Below are positions 9,476-18,369 of a DNA stretch of 64,000 nt, piece after piece. The DNA comes from Chryseobacterium taklimakanense (GTDB lineage Bacteria; Bacteroidota; Bacteroidia; Flavobacteriales; Weeksellaceae), in NCBI RefSeq assembly GCF_900187185.1, contig NZ_LT906465.1, forward strand, positions 1,550,001 to 1,614,000, written 5' to 3'. Within the stretch, counting starts at the first letter, position 1. Each line of letters starts with the position of its first letter. Under the pieces are notes generated by a model that did no database searches, was not told the DNA's origin, and saw only the letters and a list, made by a program, of their open reading frames with translations. A program made the position numbers and the translations under genes.

Positions 9476-10153
9476 ATGAAAAAGAATATTTTAAAAGTTA
9501 CAACAGTCTTAGGTTTTGCCGGTTTAATATTAACTTCTTGCGGGAAAGGAAATCCCCCAATGGTATATTTTCCCGATATGTATTTTCCCGTAGCTTATGA
9601 TCCGTTGCAGAAAGCGGAAGATGCATATTCTAAACATGACAATGAAATTCCGGCTTTCGTAAAGATGAACGGTGCTACAGGCTTAACTCCTGTTGAAGGT
9701 ACAGTTGCTCAAAACAAAGACGGCGTTTTTGAGGAAGCGCTTCTTCCTAAAAATGTTGATGAATACAATGCAGGCTACGACGCTTCTAAAATGGTTACTG
9801 CTTCTCCACTAAATCCGGCAAATTCTGCAAAAGATCTGGAAAGAGGAAAAGTACTTTACGAAAGAACCTGTGCGGCGTGCCACGGTACTGGTGGTGACGG
9901 GCAGGGACCTATTGTAGCCAGCGGTGCATATTCCGGAGTTCCTAATTATGCAGACAGACAAATCACTGTAGGTAGCGTGCACTACGTTCTTACAAACGGT
10001 AGAAACGCAATGGGTTCGTACGCAGGCCAGCTGAATCCTGGCGACAGATGGAGAGTATCAATGTACGTGATGAACGCGTTTAAAGGTGGTATGACAGCAC
10101 CGGCGGCCGGTGATGCTGCTGCACCAAAAACAGATTCTACAGCAACTAAATAA
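9476..10153 (+). CDS. actE: Alternative complex III subunit ActE, monoheme cytochrome c lipoprotein
   Basis: A lipoprotein with signal MKKNILK...LILTSC, acylated Cys at residue 22. A class-I cytochrome c domain carries CAACH at 132-136, followed by GTGGDGQGP, and a probable axial methionine in NAMGSYAGQL. ActE is the monoheme subunit at the periplasmic face. The start at ATG 9476 gives a clean lipoprotein signal; an ATG three codons upstream (9467) would overlap actD. The tail is Ala/Pro/Thr-rich. It sits between actD and actF in the operon. Confidence 0.9.
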   Translation: MKKNILKVTTVLGFAGLILTSCGKGNPPMVYFPDMYFPVAYDPLQKAEDAYSKHDNEIPAFVKMNGATGLTPVEGTVAQNKDGVFEEALLPKNVDEYNAGYDASKMVTASPLNPANSAKDLERGKVLYERTCAACHGTGGDGQGPIVASGAYSGVPNYADRQITVGSVHYVLTNGRNAMGSYAGQLNPGDRWRVSMYVMNAFKGGMTAPAAGDAAAPKTDSTATK

Positions 10154-10167
10154 TAAAAAGACAAAAA

Positions 10168-11499
10168 ATGTATAGTTTTTCACCCAAATTAAGATTAACT
10201 TCTATAATTCTTATTATTGCAGGATTGGTTCTTTTTGCAGCTGGTTACTTCATTAATAAAAGCTACGATCAGGCGTCTGTAGAACATATGATGGAGGCGG
10301 TACACAGTGCCGGTCACACGGCACCTACACACTCAAGCGAAACTGTAGGCCCGCAGGATCATTCTGCTCACCTGGAGCACGCAATGATGCAGGTTGCGAA
10401 CCAGCCATTGGCTGCGCTTCACCTTGTTGCAGTATTCTTCTTTGCGGCTTCTTGCTGTGTATTGTTTTTCTACTCTATTCAGCATGCGGCACACGCAGGT
10501 TGGTCAATCATCATTACAAGAGTGATGGAAGCAATCGCTTCATTTATCCCTTGGGTCGGCGCAGTGCTTCTTATCATCATGGTTCTGAATGTAATGCACA
10601 TCGGACATTTATTCCACTGGATGGATCCGAGTTTGGTTGATCCGAACAGCCCTAACTTTGACGTTCTTACTTTAGAAAAGAGCAAATTCCTCAATGTAGG
10701 ATGGTATGTTTTCAGAAATATTTTATACGTAGCAGGTGCATCTTTCTTTGCCTGGAAACTTAGATCTCAATCTAAAAAAGTTGACCAAACTAAAGACAGA
10801 AGAGATTACCAAATGCTTTACAGATGGGCGGTAGGATACATTGTATTCTTCGGATTTGCTTCCGTAGGCTGGGCTTGGGATTGGTTAATGTCGATCGACC
10901 ACCACTGGTATTCTACAATGTATGTTTGGTATGCAATGGTGAGCTGCCTTGCCAGTGCAATTGCCCTGATCATTCTGGTTAGTGTTTATCTTAAAAGAAA
11001 AGGATTCTTGCCGGAATTCAATGACAATCACCTACACGATTTAGGGAAATTCCTTTTCGCAACCTCAATGCTGTGGACGTACACATGGTTCTGTCAGTTC
11101 ATGCTTTATTGGTATGCCAACGTACCTGAAGAAGTGAACTATTTCTTTGGAAGATTTGAACACTATAAGGAAACATTCCTGCCAATGCTCTTATTAAACT
11201 TCGTAGCGCCTTTATTGGTGATGGTAAGCTCAAGCATCAAGAGAAATTATAAAGTGGTTACAATCATGGCAGTTGTGGTAATCATCGGTCACATCGTAGA
11301 TTACTTCAATATGGTAATGCCGGGAACGGTTGGTCCTTACTGGAGAAACGCCGCGGTTCTCATGTTGGTCATTGGAGCAGTGGTATTCTTCGTAGGTCTG
11401 TTTATCTTCGTAGTAATGACCATGCTTACAAAACTTAAACTTATTCCTACAGGAAACCCTTTCCTGCACGAATCCAAGATTTACGAATATCCTTTCTAA
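10168..11499 (+). CDS. actF: Alternative complex III subunit ActF, NrfD-like membrane protein
   Basis: A 443-residue integral membrane subunit, the second NrfD-like protein of the complex and a structural paralogue of ActC. About ten helices are visible. A His-rich periplasmic loop (residues about 30-75, HSAGHTAPTHSS and DHSAHLEHAMM) follows the first helix, and later come WAWDWLMSIDHHWYSTMYVWY and LWTYTWFCQFMLYWYANVPEE, typical of the family. It is the last gene of the operon, and an intrinsic terminator follows 18 bases after its stop. In many relatives cytochrome oxidase genes come next; here they do not. Confidence 0.92.
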   Translation: MYSFSPKLRLTSIILIIAGLVLFAAGYFINKSYDQASVEHMMEAVHSAGHTAPTHSSETVGPQDHSAHLEHAMMQVANQPLAALHLVAVFFFAASCCVLFFYSIQHAAHAGWSIIITRVMEAIASFIPWVGAVLLIIMVLNVMHIGHLFHWMDPSLVDPNSPNFDVLTLEKSKFLNVGWYVFRNILYVAGASFFAWKLRSQSKKVDQTKDRRDYQMLYRWAVGYIVFFGFASVGWAWDWLMSIDHHWYSTMYVWYAMVSCLASAIALIILVSVYLKRKGFLPEFNDNHLHDLGKFLFATSMLWTYTWFCQFMLYWYANVPEEVNYFFGRFEHYKETFLPMLLLNFVAPLLVMVSSSIKRNYKVVTIMAVVVIIGHIVDYFNMVMPGTVGPYWRNAAVLMLVIGAVVFFVGLFIFVVMTMLTKLKLIPTGNPFLHESKIYEYPF

Positions 11500-11517
11500 A
11501 AAGGCAACCAGATAATC

Positions 11518-11554
11518 AAATCCCGGCAATATTGTCGGGATTTTTTTATTTTTG
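11518..11554 (+). terminator. act operon terminator fused to a downstream promoter
   Basis: A hairpin with arms AAATCCCGGC and GTCGGGATTT (11518-11543) is followed by a T7 run. The T-run continues as TATTTTTG (11547-11554), a perfect TAnnTTTG -7 box 16 bases before the next ATG. One sequence therefore appears to end the act mRNA and start the next. Confidence 0.75.
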
Positions 11555-11569
11555 TATAAAATCACGAAT

Positions 11570-12727
11570 ATGAGACGTTTATATTTCCTGCTGCTTTTGC
11601 TCCTTCTTGGGCTTACATCCTGCAAAAAAGATTCTGTAGATGCAACCAATACCAAGACCTTTCAGTCAAGTATTAATGATATGGCTTCCAGGCTCAATAC
11701 CCTTCAGCAGGTCAAGTTTAGTGAAGCACTGTACATCCTGAAGACTTTTGGGGTCGAAGGTAAATCAGACGTGGAAAAACTTTCAGCACTGGGAAAACTT
11801 TTAAACGGAAAAAAAGTTCCAGAGATTCTGGCCATGGCAGACCAAACTGCGCAAAAACACGGCATTGCGTGGACCAGCACGGGCCCGCCGTCACTTGGCG
11901 AAATGAATATCTTCGGGGCCGACGAAGCCACTGAATTCGATCCCAATGATATTAAAGCAAAATCTCTGAGCCTTACAACTTTTGAAACTTTAAAAGATTC
12001 TGTGCTCGGTCCCAAAGCAATCCAGGTGATTCCCAGACTGGTGGATGCCGCCGGAAAACCGATAGAATTTTCAGGCGCTGCGCTGGAAACGGTACTGGAA
12101 GTTTTCAGTAACGGTAACCGAATTCTGACTTCTAAAAATCTCATGCAGGATAACGATTTCCGTGGATTTACCTTGAGAATGGAAGCGTTGCCTTCGCAGA
12201 AAATATCAGACAACAAAATAGACGTTTCGGTCACTGTAAAAACCACCAATAAGGATTATAAAATGTCAAAAATCGGCCTTGCAGTAAATCCAAAAGCCTT
12301 ACTGATGCCACAAGTGGCTAAACCTGTAGAAACTGTGCCTGCTGTGCCGGATGACCTTTCCGGCGGCACAAACCAACCTTCTTCCACAGACGCGGTATCT
12401 CCTGCTCCAGCTGGTGACCCGAAGACTACCGTAACTCGCTTCCTCAATAATCTTGGTGCCCAAAACCTTCGCGGCGCCTATGAGGTTTCTGAAAATCCAA
12501 ACTGGGGATCTTATGAAACTTTCTCAAACCCTACTTCCGGTTTTGGCGGCGTGAAAAATGTAAACGTAAAAAGCATATCAACCAAATCTACAGGTGCCAA
12601 TTCCGCCTCAGTGGGCGGAACTTATGATGTGACCAGTAAAGATGGCAAAACAACGGCTTTGCAGGTAACTTTCGGGTTGAAAAATGTAAACGGTGAATGG
12701 AAAATTTCAAGCTATAACATTAATTAA
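11570..12727 (+). CDS. Lipoprotein, DUF6694-like with C-terminal NTF2-like domain
   Basis: A 385-residue lipoprotein starting at ATG 11570 (MRRLYFLLLLLLLGLTSC), with acylated Cys in TSCKK. The N-terminal part (KTFQSSINDMASRLNTLQQVKFSEALYIL) resembles the DUF6694 lipoprotein domain. The middle is unassigned. A Pro/Ser/Thr-rich linker (about 270-300) leads to a C-terminal domain (TVTRFLNNLGAQNLRGAYEVS to NGEWKISSYNIN) that looks like a DUF4878/SnoaL-type NTF2 fold. It is probably a periplasmic-facing lipoprotein, and no specific function can be assigned. apt begins one base after its stop, so the two are probably cotranscribed. Confidence 0.75.
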   Translation: MRRLYFLLLLLLLGLTSCKKDSVDATNTKTFQSSINDMASRLNTLQQVKFSEALYILKTFGVEGKSDVEKLSALGKLLNGKKVPEILAMADQTAQKHGIAWTSTGPPSLGEMNIFGADEATEFDPNDIKAKSLSLTTFETLKDSVLGPKAIQVIPRLVDAAGKPIEFSGAALETVLEVFSNGNRILTSKNLMQDNDFRGFTLRMEALPSQKISDNKIDVSVTVKTTNKDYKMSKIGLAVNPKALLMPQVAKPVETVPAVPDDLSGGTNQPSSTDAVSPAPAGDPKTTVTRFLNNLGAQNLRGAYEVSENPNWGSYETFSNPTSGFGGVKNVNVKSISTKSTGANSASVGGTYDVTSKDGKTTALQVTFGLKNVNGEWKISSYNIN

Positions 12728-12728
12728 A

Positions 12729-13265
12729 ATGGCTTCAAAGGAACTCATACACAAGCTCGAGCAGACCATTCAGAATATCCCTGATTTTCCACAACCGGGA
12801 ATTCAGTTCAAAGATATCACGCCAATTTTTCTCAATCCCAAACTTTACGAAGAGGTGATTGAAGACCTGGCCAATTTCAGCCGCGGGAAAGTTGATGCCG
12901 TTTGCGGAATCGAAAGCCGCGGCTATCTTTTCGGAATTGCAATTGCGGTAGCGCTCGAAGTACCTTTCATCCTAATTCGCAAAAAAGGGAAACTGCCACC
13001 GCCATTCGTTTCTGAAAAATATAACCTGGAATACGGCACTTCAGAAATTGAAATGCGTGAAGGCCAGCTGAAACCGGGCCAAAGAATCCTGATCCATGAC
13101 GATTTATTGGCAACCGGCGGAACAACAGAGGCTGCGGCACGGCTTGTTGAAAAACAGGGCGGCATAGTTTCAGAATTCAGCTTTCTTATAGGTTTAAAAG
13201 ACCTCAATGGTGCTGAAAGACTGAAAAAATTTAATGCTGAAGTTTACACTGTATTAGAATATTAA
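12729..13265 (+). CDS. apt: Adenine phosphoribosyltransferase
   Basis: Purine salvage: adenine plus PRPP gives AMP and pyrophosphate in the cytoplasm. The protein has 178 residues, normal for the family. The N-terminal signature is IPDFPQPGIQFKDITPIF, the substrate loop GIESRGYLFG, and the PRPP-binding motif ILIHDDLLATGGT. ATG 12729 is chosen; a longer frame would run back into the preceding gene. It follows the lipoprotein gene by one base. prs, which makes PRPP, lies 2.5 kb downstream. Confidence 0.96.
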   Translation: MASKELIHKLEQTIQNIPDFPQPGIQFKDITPIFLNPKLYEEVIEDLANFSRGKVDAVCGIESRGYLFGIAIAVALEVPFILIRKKGKLPPPFVSEKYNLEYGTSEIEMREGQLKPGQRILIHDDLLATGGTTEAAARLVEKQGGIVSEFSFLIGLKDLNGAERLKKFNAEVYTVLEY

Positions 13266-13305
13266 GGAGAAGAACGCCGCTGATACTACATTTCATCAGC
13301 TTTAT

Positions 13306-13336
13306 TTTGTAAATCATTCAGAAACAATTAAATTTG
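13306..13336 (+). promoter_or_regulatory. Promoter for the TPR protein-ribH pair
   Basis: TTTG (13306-13309), 19 bases, TAAATTTG (13329-13336). This is an almost ideal flavobacterial promoter 20 bases before the ATG at 13357. Confidence 0.8.
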
Positions 13337-13356
13337 CACCTCATTCAAAAAAAATT

Positions 13357-14058
13357 ATGGCAAAAAATACAAAGACAAACGAAGTTGAAGGGAAAGAAAC
13401 GGTAGAGTTCTTCAAAGATCTTGACAGAGAAGCGCTACAGACAGAGCGTTTCGTTGAGAAAAACTCGAAACTTCTTTCAATGATTTTCGGAGGTTTGGTT
13501 CTGTTGGTTTTAGCATATTTTGCATACCAGCAGTTTGTGATTGCTCCTAAAAATGAAGAAGCGACAAAAGGTTACCTCGCGGCTATCGCAAAACTTCAGA
13601 ATAATCAAACACCTGAAGCATTGGGCGGCAAATCTGCTGCAAATCCTGGTTTCCTGGGAACGTACAACAACTACTCCAACACAGATGCAGGTAAACTTTC
13701 TGCATATAACGCCGGACTTTTGAAGTTTAAAGAAGGCAAATTCAAAGAAGCATACGACTTACTGGATGATTTTTCTTCGGACAATAAAATCCTGATGGCT
13801 CTAAAATACGGGGCGATGGCAGACGCGTCAGCTAATCTTAACAAGGCTGATGATGCACTTTCACTTTTGGATAAAGCTTCATCGGCTTCAGACGACCCTT
13901 ACACGTCTTACTACTTCACCAGAAAAGCGGGAATCATGGCTTTGGCACTGAAGAAAAAAGCTGAGGCTAAGAAATACTTCTCTTCAATTGATGAAAAATA
14001 CAAAGAATACGACAACGGAATGTCTGATTCTTACATAGAAATGGTAAAATATTTTTAA
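13357..14058 (+). CDS. Membrane-anchored tetratricopeptide protein, YfgM-like
   Basis: 233 residues. The cytoplasmic N-terminus is charged (NEVEGKETVEFFKDLDREALQTERFVEKN), followed by one transmembrane helix at about 45-65 (LLSMIFGGLVLLVLAYFAYQQF) and a C-terminal helical-repeat domain with TPR-like units (AYNAGLLKFKEGKFKEAYDLL, ADASANLNKADDALSLL). The architecture matches YfgM-type proteins that sit at the translocon and interact with periplasmic chaperones; that role is an inference here. ribH starts 4 bases after its stop, so they share an mRNA. Confidence 0.8.
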   Translation: MAKNTKTNEVEGKETVEFFKDLDREALQTERFVEKNSKLLSMIFGGLVLLVLAYFAYQQFVIAPKNEEATKGYLAAIAKLQNNQTPEALGGKSAANPGFLGTYNNYSNTDAGKLSAYNAGLLKFKEGKFKEAYDLLDDFSSDNKILMALKYGAMADASANLNKADDALSLLDKASSASDDPYTSYYFTRKAGIMALALKKKAEAKKYFSSIDEKYKEYDNGMSDSYIEMVKYF

Positions 14059-14062
14059 AAAT

Positions 14063-14572
14063 ATGGCAACAGTAAATCTTTCAGATTACAAGCCACTGCA
14101 AATATCTAATGCCGATGAGTTCAACATCGGCATTGTGTTTTCCGAGTGGAATGATTTTGTGACCTTCAACCTGCGCGATGCCGCTTTGGAAATTCTTCAG
14201 AAAGAAGGCGTAAAAACAGAAAACATAAAACTGTATCCTGTTCCGGGAGCTTTTGAACTTTCTTACGCTTCAATGCAGCTGTGTAAAGAAAGAAAGTTTG
14301 ATGCAGTGATTGCCATTGGCTGCGTGATCCGTGGTGAAACACCGCATTTTGATTACGTTTGTTCGGCGGTAGCACAAGGAATAAAGGACTGTAACATACT
14401 TACAGAGACGCCGACCATTTTCTGCGTTCTTACTGATGACACCAAGGAACAATCCATTGCACGAAGCGGTGGCAACTTGGGAAACAAAGGTGTGGAAGCT
14501 GCCGTTACCGCCCTGAAAATGATCGACTTCAAAAAAAATCTTTCGGGCAGGAAAGCTCACATCGGTTTCTGA
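14063..14572 (+). CDS. ribH: 6,7-dimethyl-8-ribityllumazine synthase
   Basis: The penultimate step of riboflavin synthesis, joining 5-amino-6-ribitylaminouracil and 3,4-dihydroxybutanone phosphate. 169 residues with the family landmarks FNIGIVFSEWNDFV, YPVPGAFELSYA, AIGCVIRGETPHFDYVC (catalytic His in PHFDY) and NLGNKGVEAAVTALKM. It follows the TPR gene by 4 bases; no other rib genes are in the window. Confidence 0.96.
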   Translation: MATVNLSDYKPLQISNADEFNIGIVFSEWNDFVTFNLRDAALEILQKEGVKTENIKLYPVPGAFELSYASMQLCKERKFDAVIAIGCVIRGETPHFDYVCSAVAQGIKDCNILTETPTIFCVLTDDTKEQSIARSGGNLGNKGVEAAVTALKMIDFKKNLSGRKAHIGF

Positions 14573-14659
14573 TAAAATTGTAATAATTGTACTGAATTTT
14601 GCTAATCCCGTATTTTTATATTTTGTAATTTTATCTGCGATAAAAATAAACTATACTTT

Positions 14660-15514
14660 ATGAAATGGACAGAAGACCGAAGCAGTAATGTGGAAGACCG
14701 TCGTGGAATGGGCGGCGGCGGAGGATTACTCGGAGGCGGACTAATAACCCTGATCATTGCGGCAGTGATTTTCTTTTTGGGAGGCGACCCTTCTGCAATT
14801 TTATCTTCGGGAATGGGGAGCGCAGGGCCACAAACTGAACAGCGCGAACTTTCTGCAGAAGAAAAACAGGTAACACAGTTTATCAGTATGCTTACAGCTG
14901 AAAACGAACAGACCTGGACAAAAATATTCCAGGAAAACGGAATGCAGTACAGGCCGGCCAAGGTAGTAATGTTCGAAGGAATAACGCAATCGGGTTGTGG
15001 AACGGCGCAGGCTGCGATGGGGCCATTCTACTGTCCGAATGATGAAACGGTTTATATGGACCTAAGTTTCTTCAAGGAACTGCAGGACAGATTCGGTGCA
15101 AAAGTAACTGAATTCTCCGTAGCATACGTTCTGGCTCATGAAATGGGACACCACGTACAGAATGTATTGGGCACTTTAGGTAAAACTGAACAACTGAGAA
15201 GGAGCGGAAGATATTCCGAAGCAGATTTGAACAGAGTATCCGTAGCTACTGAACTTCAGGCGGATTTCTATGCGGGGCTTTGGGCCAGATATACCGATAA
15301 CAGGGAAAAATTCCTGGAACCGGGCGATATTGATGCGGCTATAAGCGCTGCGGAAGCTGTAGGTGATGACAATATCATGAAGAGAAGCCAGGGCTACGTA
15401 AATCAGGAAGCGTTTACGCATGGCAGTTCGGCACAGAGAAAAGAATGGTTTATGAAAGGCTATAACTCTGGAGATATACGTCAGGGAAATACTTTCGACC
15501 AGCTGCTGAGATAA
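14660..15514 (+). CDS. Neutral zinc metallopeptidase, YpfJ family
   Basis: 284 residues. The N-terminus has DRSSNVEDRRGMGGGGGLLGG, characteristic of the YpfJ/KPN_02809 family, then one transmembrane helix (about 25-42) and an extracytoplasmic domain with the zinc motif HEMGHHVQ. A downstream ELQADFYAGLWA supplies the third ligand (Glu). Substrates are unknown. The gene stands alone between ribH and prs, with an intrinsic terminator 25 bases after its stop. Confidence 0.9.
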   Translation: MKWTEDRSSNVEDRRGMGGGGGLLGGGLITLIIAAVIFFLGGDPSAILSSGMGSAGPQTEQRELSAEEKQVTQFISMLTAENEQTWTKIFQENGMQYRPAKVVMFEGITQSGCGTAQAAMGPFYCPNDETVYMDLSFFKELQDRFGAKVTEFSVAYVLAHEMGHHVQNVLGTLGKTEQLRRSGRYSEADLNRVSVATELQADFYAGLWARYTDNREKFLEPGDIDAAISAAEAVGDDNIMKRSQGYVNQEAFTHGSSAQRKEWFMKGYNSGDIRQGNTFDQLLR

Positions 15515-15539
15515 TTTTTCAACAAACAGATTTAGAGAT

Positions 15540-15566
15540 TCCTTCCGTTTTCGTGAAGGATTTTTT
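15540..15566 (+). terminator. Intrinsic terminator
   Basis: TCCTTC (15540-15545) and GAAGGA (15555-15560) with a 9-nt loop and a T6 run. It ends the metallopeptidase transcript. The rest of the 263-base gap to prs shows no gene. Confidence 0.7.
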
Positions 15567-15748
15567 ATTTTTAATGAAATTAAAATTTTACTTATTTGAA
15601 AACTAAATTGCTGAAGCTTGCTAAATGAATTAATAATACCCTTCCCAATAGAATGTATTTCTGAAGGCAAGTCCACCACTTGAAATATGAAAAAACAAAC
15701 GGCCGCAAGATTTAATATAACCCAATTCCGCCTACATTAATTTTTTCT

Positions 15749-15756
15749 TAAATTTG
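15749..15756 (+). promoter_or_regulatory. Probable prs promoter -7 box
   Basis: TAAATTTG 21 bases before the prs ATG. There is no convincing TTG box upstream. Confidence 0.6.
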
Positions 15757-15777
15757 CAGCAATCTAAAAAAGTAAAA

Positions 15778-16716
15778 ATGGCAGATCAGGCGAGCTACCT
15801 ATTTTCAACCAGAACCTCGAAGGCTTTAGCAGAAAAAATTGCTGAGCACTATGGACAGGAAATGGGAATTATTAATTTTCAGCAGTTTAGTGACGGTGAA
15901 TTTGAACCCGTTTTAGATACTTCAGTACGTGGCGGACGCGTATTCCTCATCGGCTCCACTTTCCCACCGGCAGACAATCTTTTAGAACTTCTCCTGATGA
16001 TTGATGCAGCAAAAAGAGCTTCCGCTAAAAGCATCACAGTAGTAATTCCGTACTACGGACTTGCAAGACAGGACAGAAAAGACAAGCCAAGAGCACCCAT
16101 CGGTGCCAAACTGGTGGCAAATCTGCTCACTGCAGCCGGAGCAACCAGAGTGATGACGATGGATCTGCACGCGGATCAGATACAGGGCTTTTTCGAAATT
16201 CCGGTGGATCATCTCTATGCATCCACAATTTTTATTGATTATATCAACTCTTTAAAACTTGACAATCTTACGATTGCATCACCGGATATGGGTGGTGCAA
16301 AAAGAGCAAAAAACTACGCCGGACATCTTGGTGCTGAAGTGGTAATTGCTTACAAAGAGCGTAAGAAGGCAAATGTGATCGAAGAAATGTTCCTGATCGG
16401 TGATGTAACCGACAAAAACGTAATCCTCATCGACGATATGATCGACACTGCGGGAACGCTTTGCAAAGCAGCAGATATCCTTCTTAAAAATGGAGCGAAA
16501 TCGGTAAGAGCTATGGCAACTCACCCGGTACTTTCAGGAAAAGCTTATGAAAATATCAACAATTCTCAGCTTCTAGAAGTTATTGTAACCGACACTATTC
16601 CGGTAAAAACAGAACTTTCAGACAAGATCAAAGTTCTGTCATGTGCAGCACTGTTCGCTGATGTGATGAAGATGGTTCATGAACACAAATCAATAAGCGA
16701 CAAATTCATCATTTAA
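15778..16716 (+). CDS. prs: Ribose-phosphate pyrophosphokinase (PRPP synthetase)
   Basis: Makes PRPP from ribose 5-phosphate and ATP for purine, pyrimidine, NAD, His and Trp synthesis. 312 residues, usual for class I. Motifs: FSDGEFEPVLDTSVRGGRVFLIG, YYGLARQDRKDKPRAPIGAKLVANLL (ATP and metal region), TMDLHADQIQGFF, and the PRPP loop VILIDDMIDTAGTL. ATG 15778 is chosen over the TTG at 15754 because that TTG falls inside the -7 box. Confidence 0.96.
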   Translation: MADQASYLFSTRTSKALAEKIAEHYGQEMGIINFQQFSDGEFEPVLDTSVRGGRVFLIGSTFPPADNLLELLLMIDAAKRASAKSITVVIPYYGLARQDRKDKPRAPIGAKLVANLLTAAGATRVMTMDLHADQIQGFFEIPVDHLYASTIFIDYINSLKLDNLTIASPDMGGAKRAKNYAGHLGAEVVIAYKERKKANVIEEMFLIGDVTDKNVILIDDMIDTAGTLCKAADILLKNGAKSVRAMATHPVLSGKAYENINNSQLLEVIVTDTIPVKTELSDKIKVLSCAALFADVMKMVHEHKSISDKFII

Positions 16717-16740
16717 GACTTTAGAAATCAAATTAATATT

Positions 16741-16794
16741 AATCCTTCTTTCTCCGGAAGGATTTTTTATTTTTGAAAATAATCTCTATATTTG
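16741..16794 (+). terminator. prs terminator followed by rplY promoter elements
   Basis: Arms AATCCTTC (16741-16748) and GAAGGATT (16757-16764) with a T6 run. The T-run continues into TATTTTTG (16768-16775), and a second box TATATTTG lies at 16787-16794, 30 bases before rplY. The second is the more likely rplY promoter by spacing. Confidence 0.75.
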
Positions 16795-16823
16795 CACCCT
16801 CAAAAAATAATATTTATTTACTT

Positions 16824-17474
16824 ATGAAATCTATTACAATTCAAGGTACAAAAAGAGAAAGCGTGGGCAAAAAGTCTACAAAAGCTTTACGTGATGCTGA
16901 ATTAGTTCCTTGTGTTGTTTATGGAGGCGGCGAACCTTTGAACTTCTCTACTGAAGAGAAATCATTCAAAAACCTGGTTTACACTCCTGAAGCACACACG
17001 GTATCTATTGAGGTTGATGGGCAAACTATTCCTGCCGTACTTCAGGACATCCAGTTTCACCCAATTACAGACAGAATCCTTCACGTAGACTTCTATCAGC
17101 TGGCAGACGATAAGCCAGTAATTATGGAAGTTCCTGTAAGAATTACAGGCCGTGCAAAAGGTGTTGTGGCGGGTGGTGTTCTTCGCCAGTCTTTCAGAAA
17201 ACTGAAATTAAAAGCAATTCCTGCGAACTTGCCGGACGAAATCGTGGTTGATGTAACACCGCTTAAAATCGGAAACAAGCTTTATGTTGGCGACATCAAG
17301 ACTACAGGTTTCACATTCATGCATCCTGACAACGCCGTAGTTGCCGCTGTGAAGATGTCTAGAAATGCAATGAAAGCCGGTGCCGGTGCAGCTGATGATG
17401 ATGATGAAGAAACTCCGGTGGCTGATGGTGATGCACCTGCTGCTGAAGCTCCAGCTGCTGAATCTGCAGAATAA
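16824..17474 (+). CDS. rplY: 50S ribosomal protein L25/general stress protein Ctc
   Basis: Binds 5S rRNA in the large ribosomal subunit. 216 residues of the long Ctc type: an N-terminal L25 beta-barrel ([33 protein letters not shown], then [16 protein letters not shown]) and a C-terminal TL5-type domain ([47 protein letters not shown]). An acidic, Ala-rich tail follows (DDDDEE, then [12 protein letters not shown]). The start is ATG 16824. Its terminator is split by IS3 copy 1. Confidence 0.95.
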   Translation: MKSITIQGTKRESVGKKSTKALRDAELVPCVVYGGGEPLNFSTEEKSFKNLVYTPEAHTVSIEVDGQTIPAVLQDIQFHPITDRILHVDFYQLADDKPVIMEVPVRITGRAKGVVAGGVLRQSFRKLKLKAIPANLPDEIVVDVTPLKIGNKLYVGDIKTTGFTFMHPDNAVVAAVKMSRNAMKAGAGAADDDDEETPVADGDAPAAEAPAAESAE

Positions 17475-17539
17475 AAAATTTGATTTTCTAAAAATAAAAA
17501 CCTGTCGTGTCTAGACTGCACCCAAAAGTTTAGACAAAA

Positions 17540-18328
17540 TTAAACAATATTCTCAAAGGAAAGAGTTCGGTACTGTACCGGACTCTTTCCTTTGAGATTG
17601 AGTCTTATTCTATCATTGTTGTAATAGTGAATGTACTTCACTATTTCCATCTTAAGTTCCTGAATGGAACCAAACTTTCTGGTATAAAACATTTCTGATT
17701 TTATTGTTCCAAAAAAGTTCTCTATCACCGCATTGTCCAAACAGTTTCCTTTTCTGGACATACTTTGAATAATGCCTTTTTCTTTTAACAAGTTTTGGTA
17801 ATGTTTCATTTGATACTGCCAACCTTGATCAGAATGTAGAATGATGTTTTGTGTAGATTTTACTTTTCTGAATGATTTCTTTAGCATCCTGATGATTTGG
17901 CTGAACACAGGTCTTTCAGATAGGTCAAAACTGACAATTTCACCATTAAATAGATCGATGATTGGAGATAGGTAAAGTTTATTACCCGATACATTAAACT
18001 CTGTAACATCGGTTGCCCATTTCTGATTAGGAGCGTCCGATTTGAAATTCCTCTGTAGAACATTGGGCGCAATTTTCCCTTGCTCTCCCTTGTAAGATTT
18101 ATATTTCTTCACTCGGATAATACTCTTTAAACCTAATATTTTCATAAGTCGTAAAACAGTTTTGTGATTAATCAAAATTCCTTTTTCTTTCAAAAGCAAA
18201 GTAATTCTTCTATAGCCCAACCTTCCTTTGTGACGATGATAAATCTGCTTAATCATTTCTTTTATTTCCGCATATTTATCTTTCATTTGAAAGCGTTTTT
18301 GATAGTAATAAAAACTGCTTCTTGCCAT
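17540..18328 (-). CDS. IS3-family transposase OrfB (DDE integrase domain), copy 1
   Basis: A 262-residue catalytic part. An HTH_21-like N-terminus (HRHKGRLGYRRITLLLKEKG) precedes the rve integrase core. The catalytic triad is Asp107 (WATDVTEF), Asp167 (LHSDQGWQY) and Glu203 (NAVIENFFGTIKSE); the D-35-E spacing is classical. It is probably made mainly as an OrfAB fusion through a -1 frameshift at CTTTTTT on this strand (18421-18427, A6G in the mRNA); the -1 frame is open from there to the ATG. The last codons coincide with a 22-bp hairpin (17552-17596). Confidence 0.93.
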   Translation of the reverse strand: MARSSFYYYQKRFQMKDKYAEIKEMIKQIYHRHKGRLGYRRITLLLKEKGILINHKTVLRLMKILGLKSIIRVKKYKSYKGEQGKIAPNVLQRNFKSDAPNQKWATDVTEFNVSGNKLYLSPIIDLFNGEIVSFDLSERPVFSQIIRMLKKSFRKVKSTQNIILHSDQGWQYQMKHYQNLLKEKGIIQSMSRKGNCLDNAVIENFFGTIKSEMFYTRKFGSIQELKMEIVKYIHYYNNDRIRLNLKGKSPVQYRTLSFENIV

Positions 18329-18369
18329 CGATGTACAATCCAGCAGTACTGCTAAATCAAAGTCCTGCC

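Noticed and set aside
11230-11655. Minus-strand ORF across the actF end and terminator
   Set aside because: It runs through a strong terminator and a promoter, and both overlapping plus-strand genes are well supported.
15176-15679. Minus-strand ORF over the YpfJ-like gene end
   Set aside because: Opposite a clear metallopeptidase domain and reading through its terminator.
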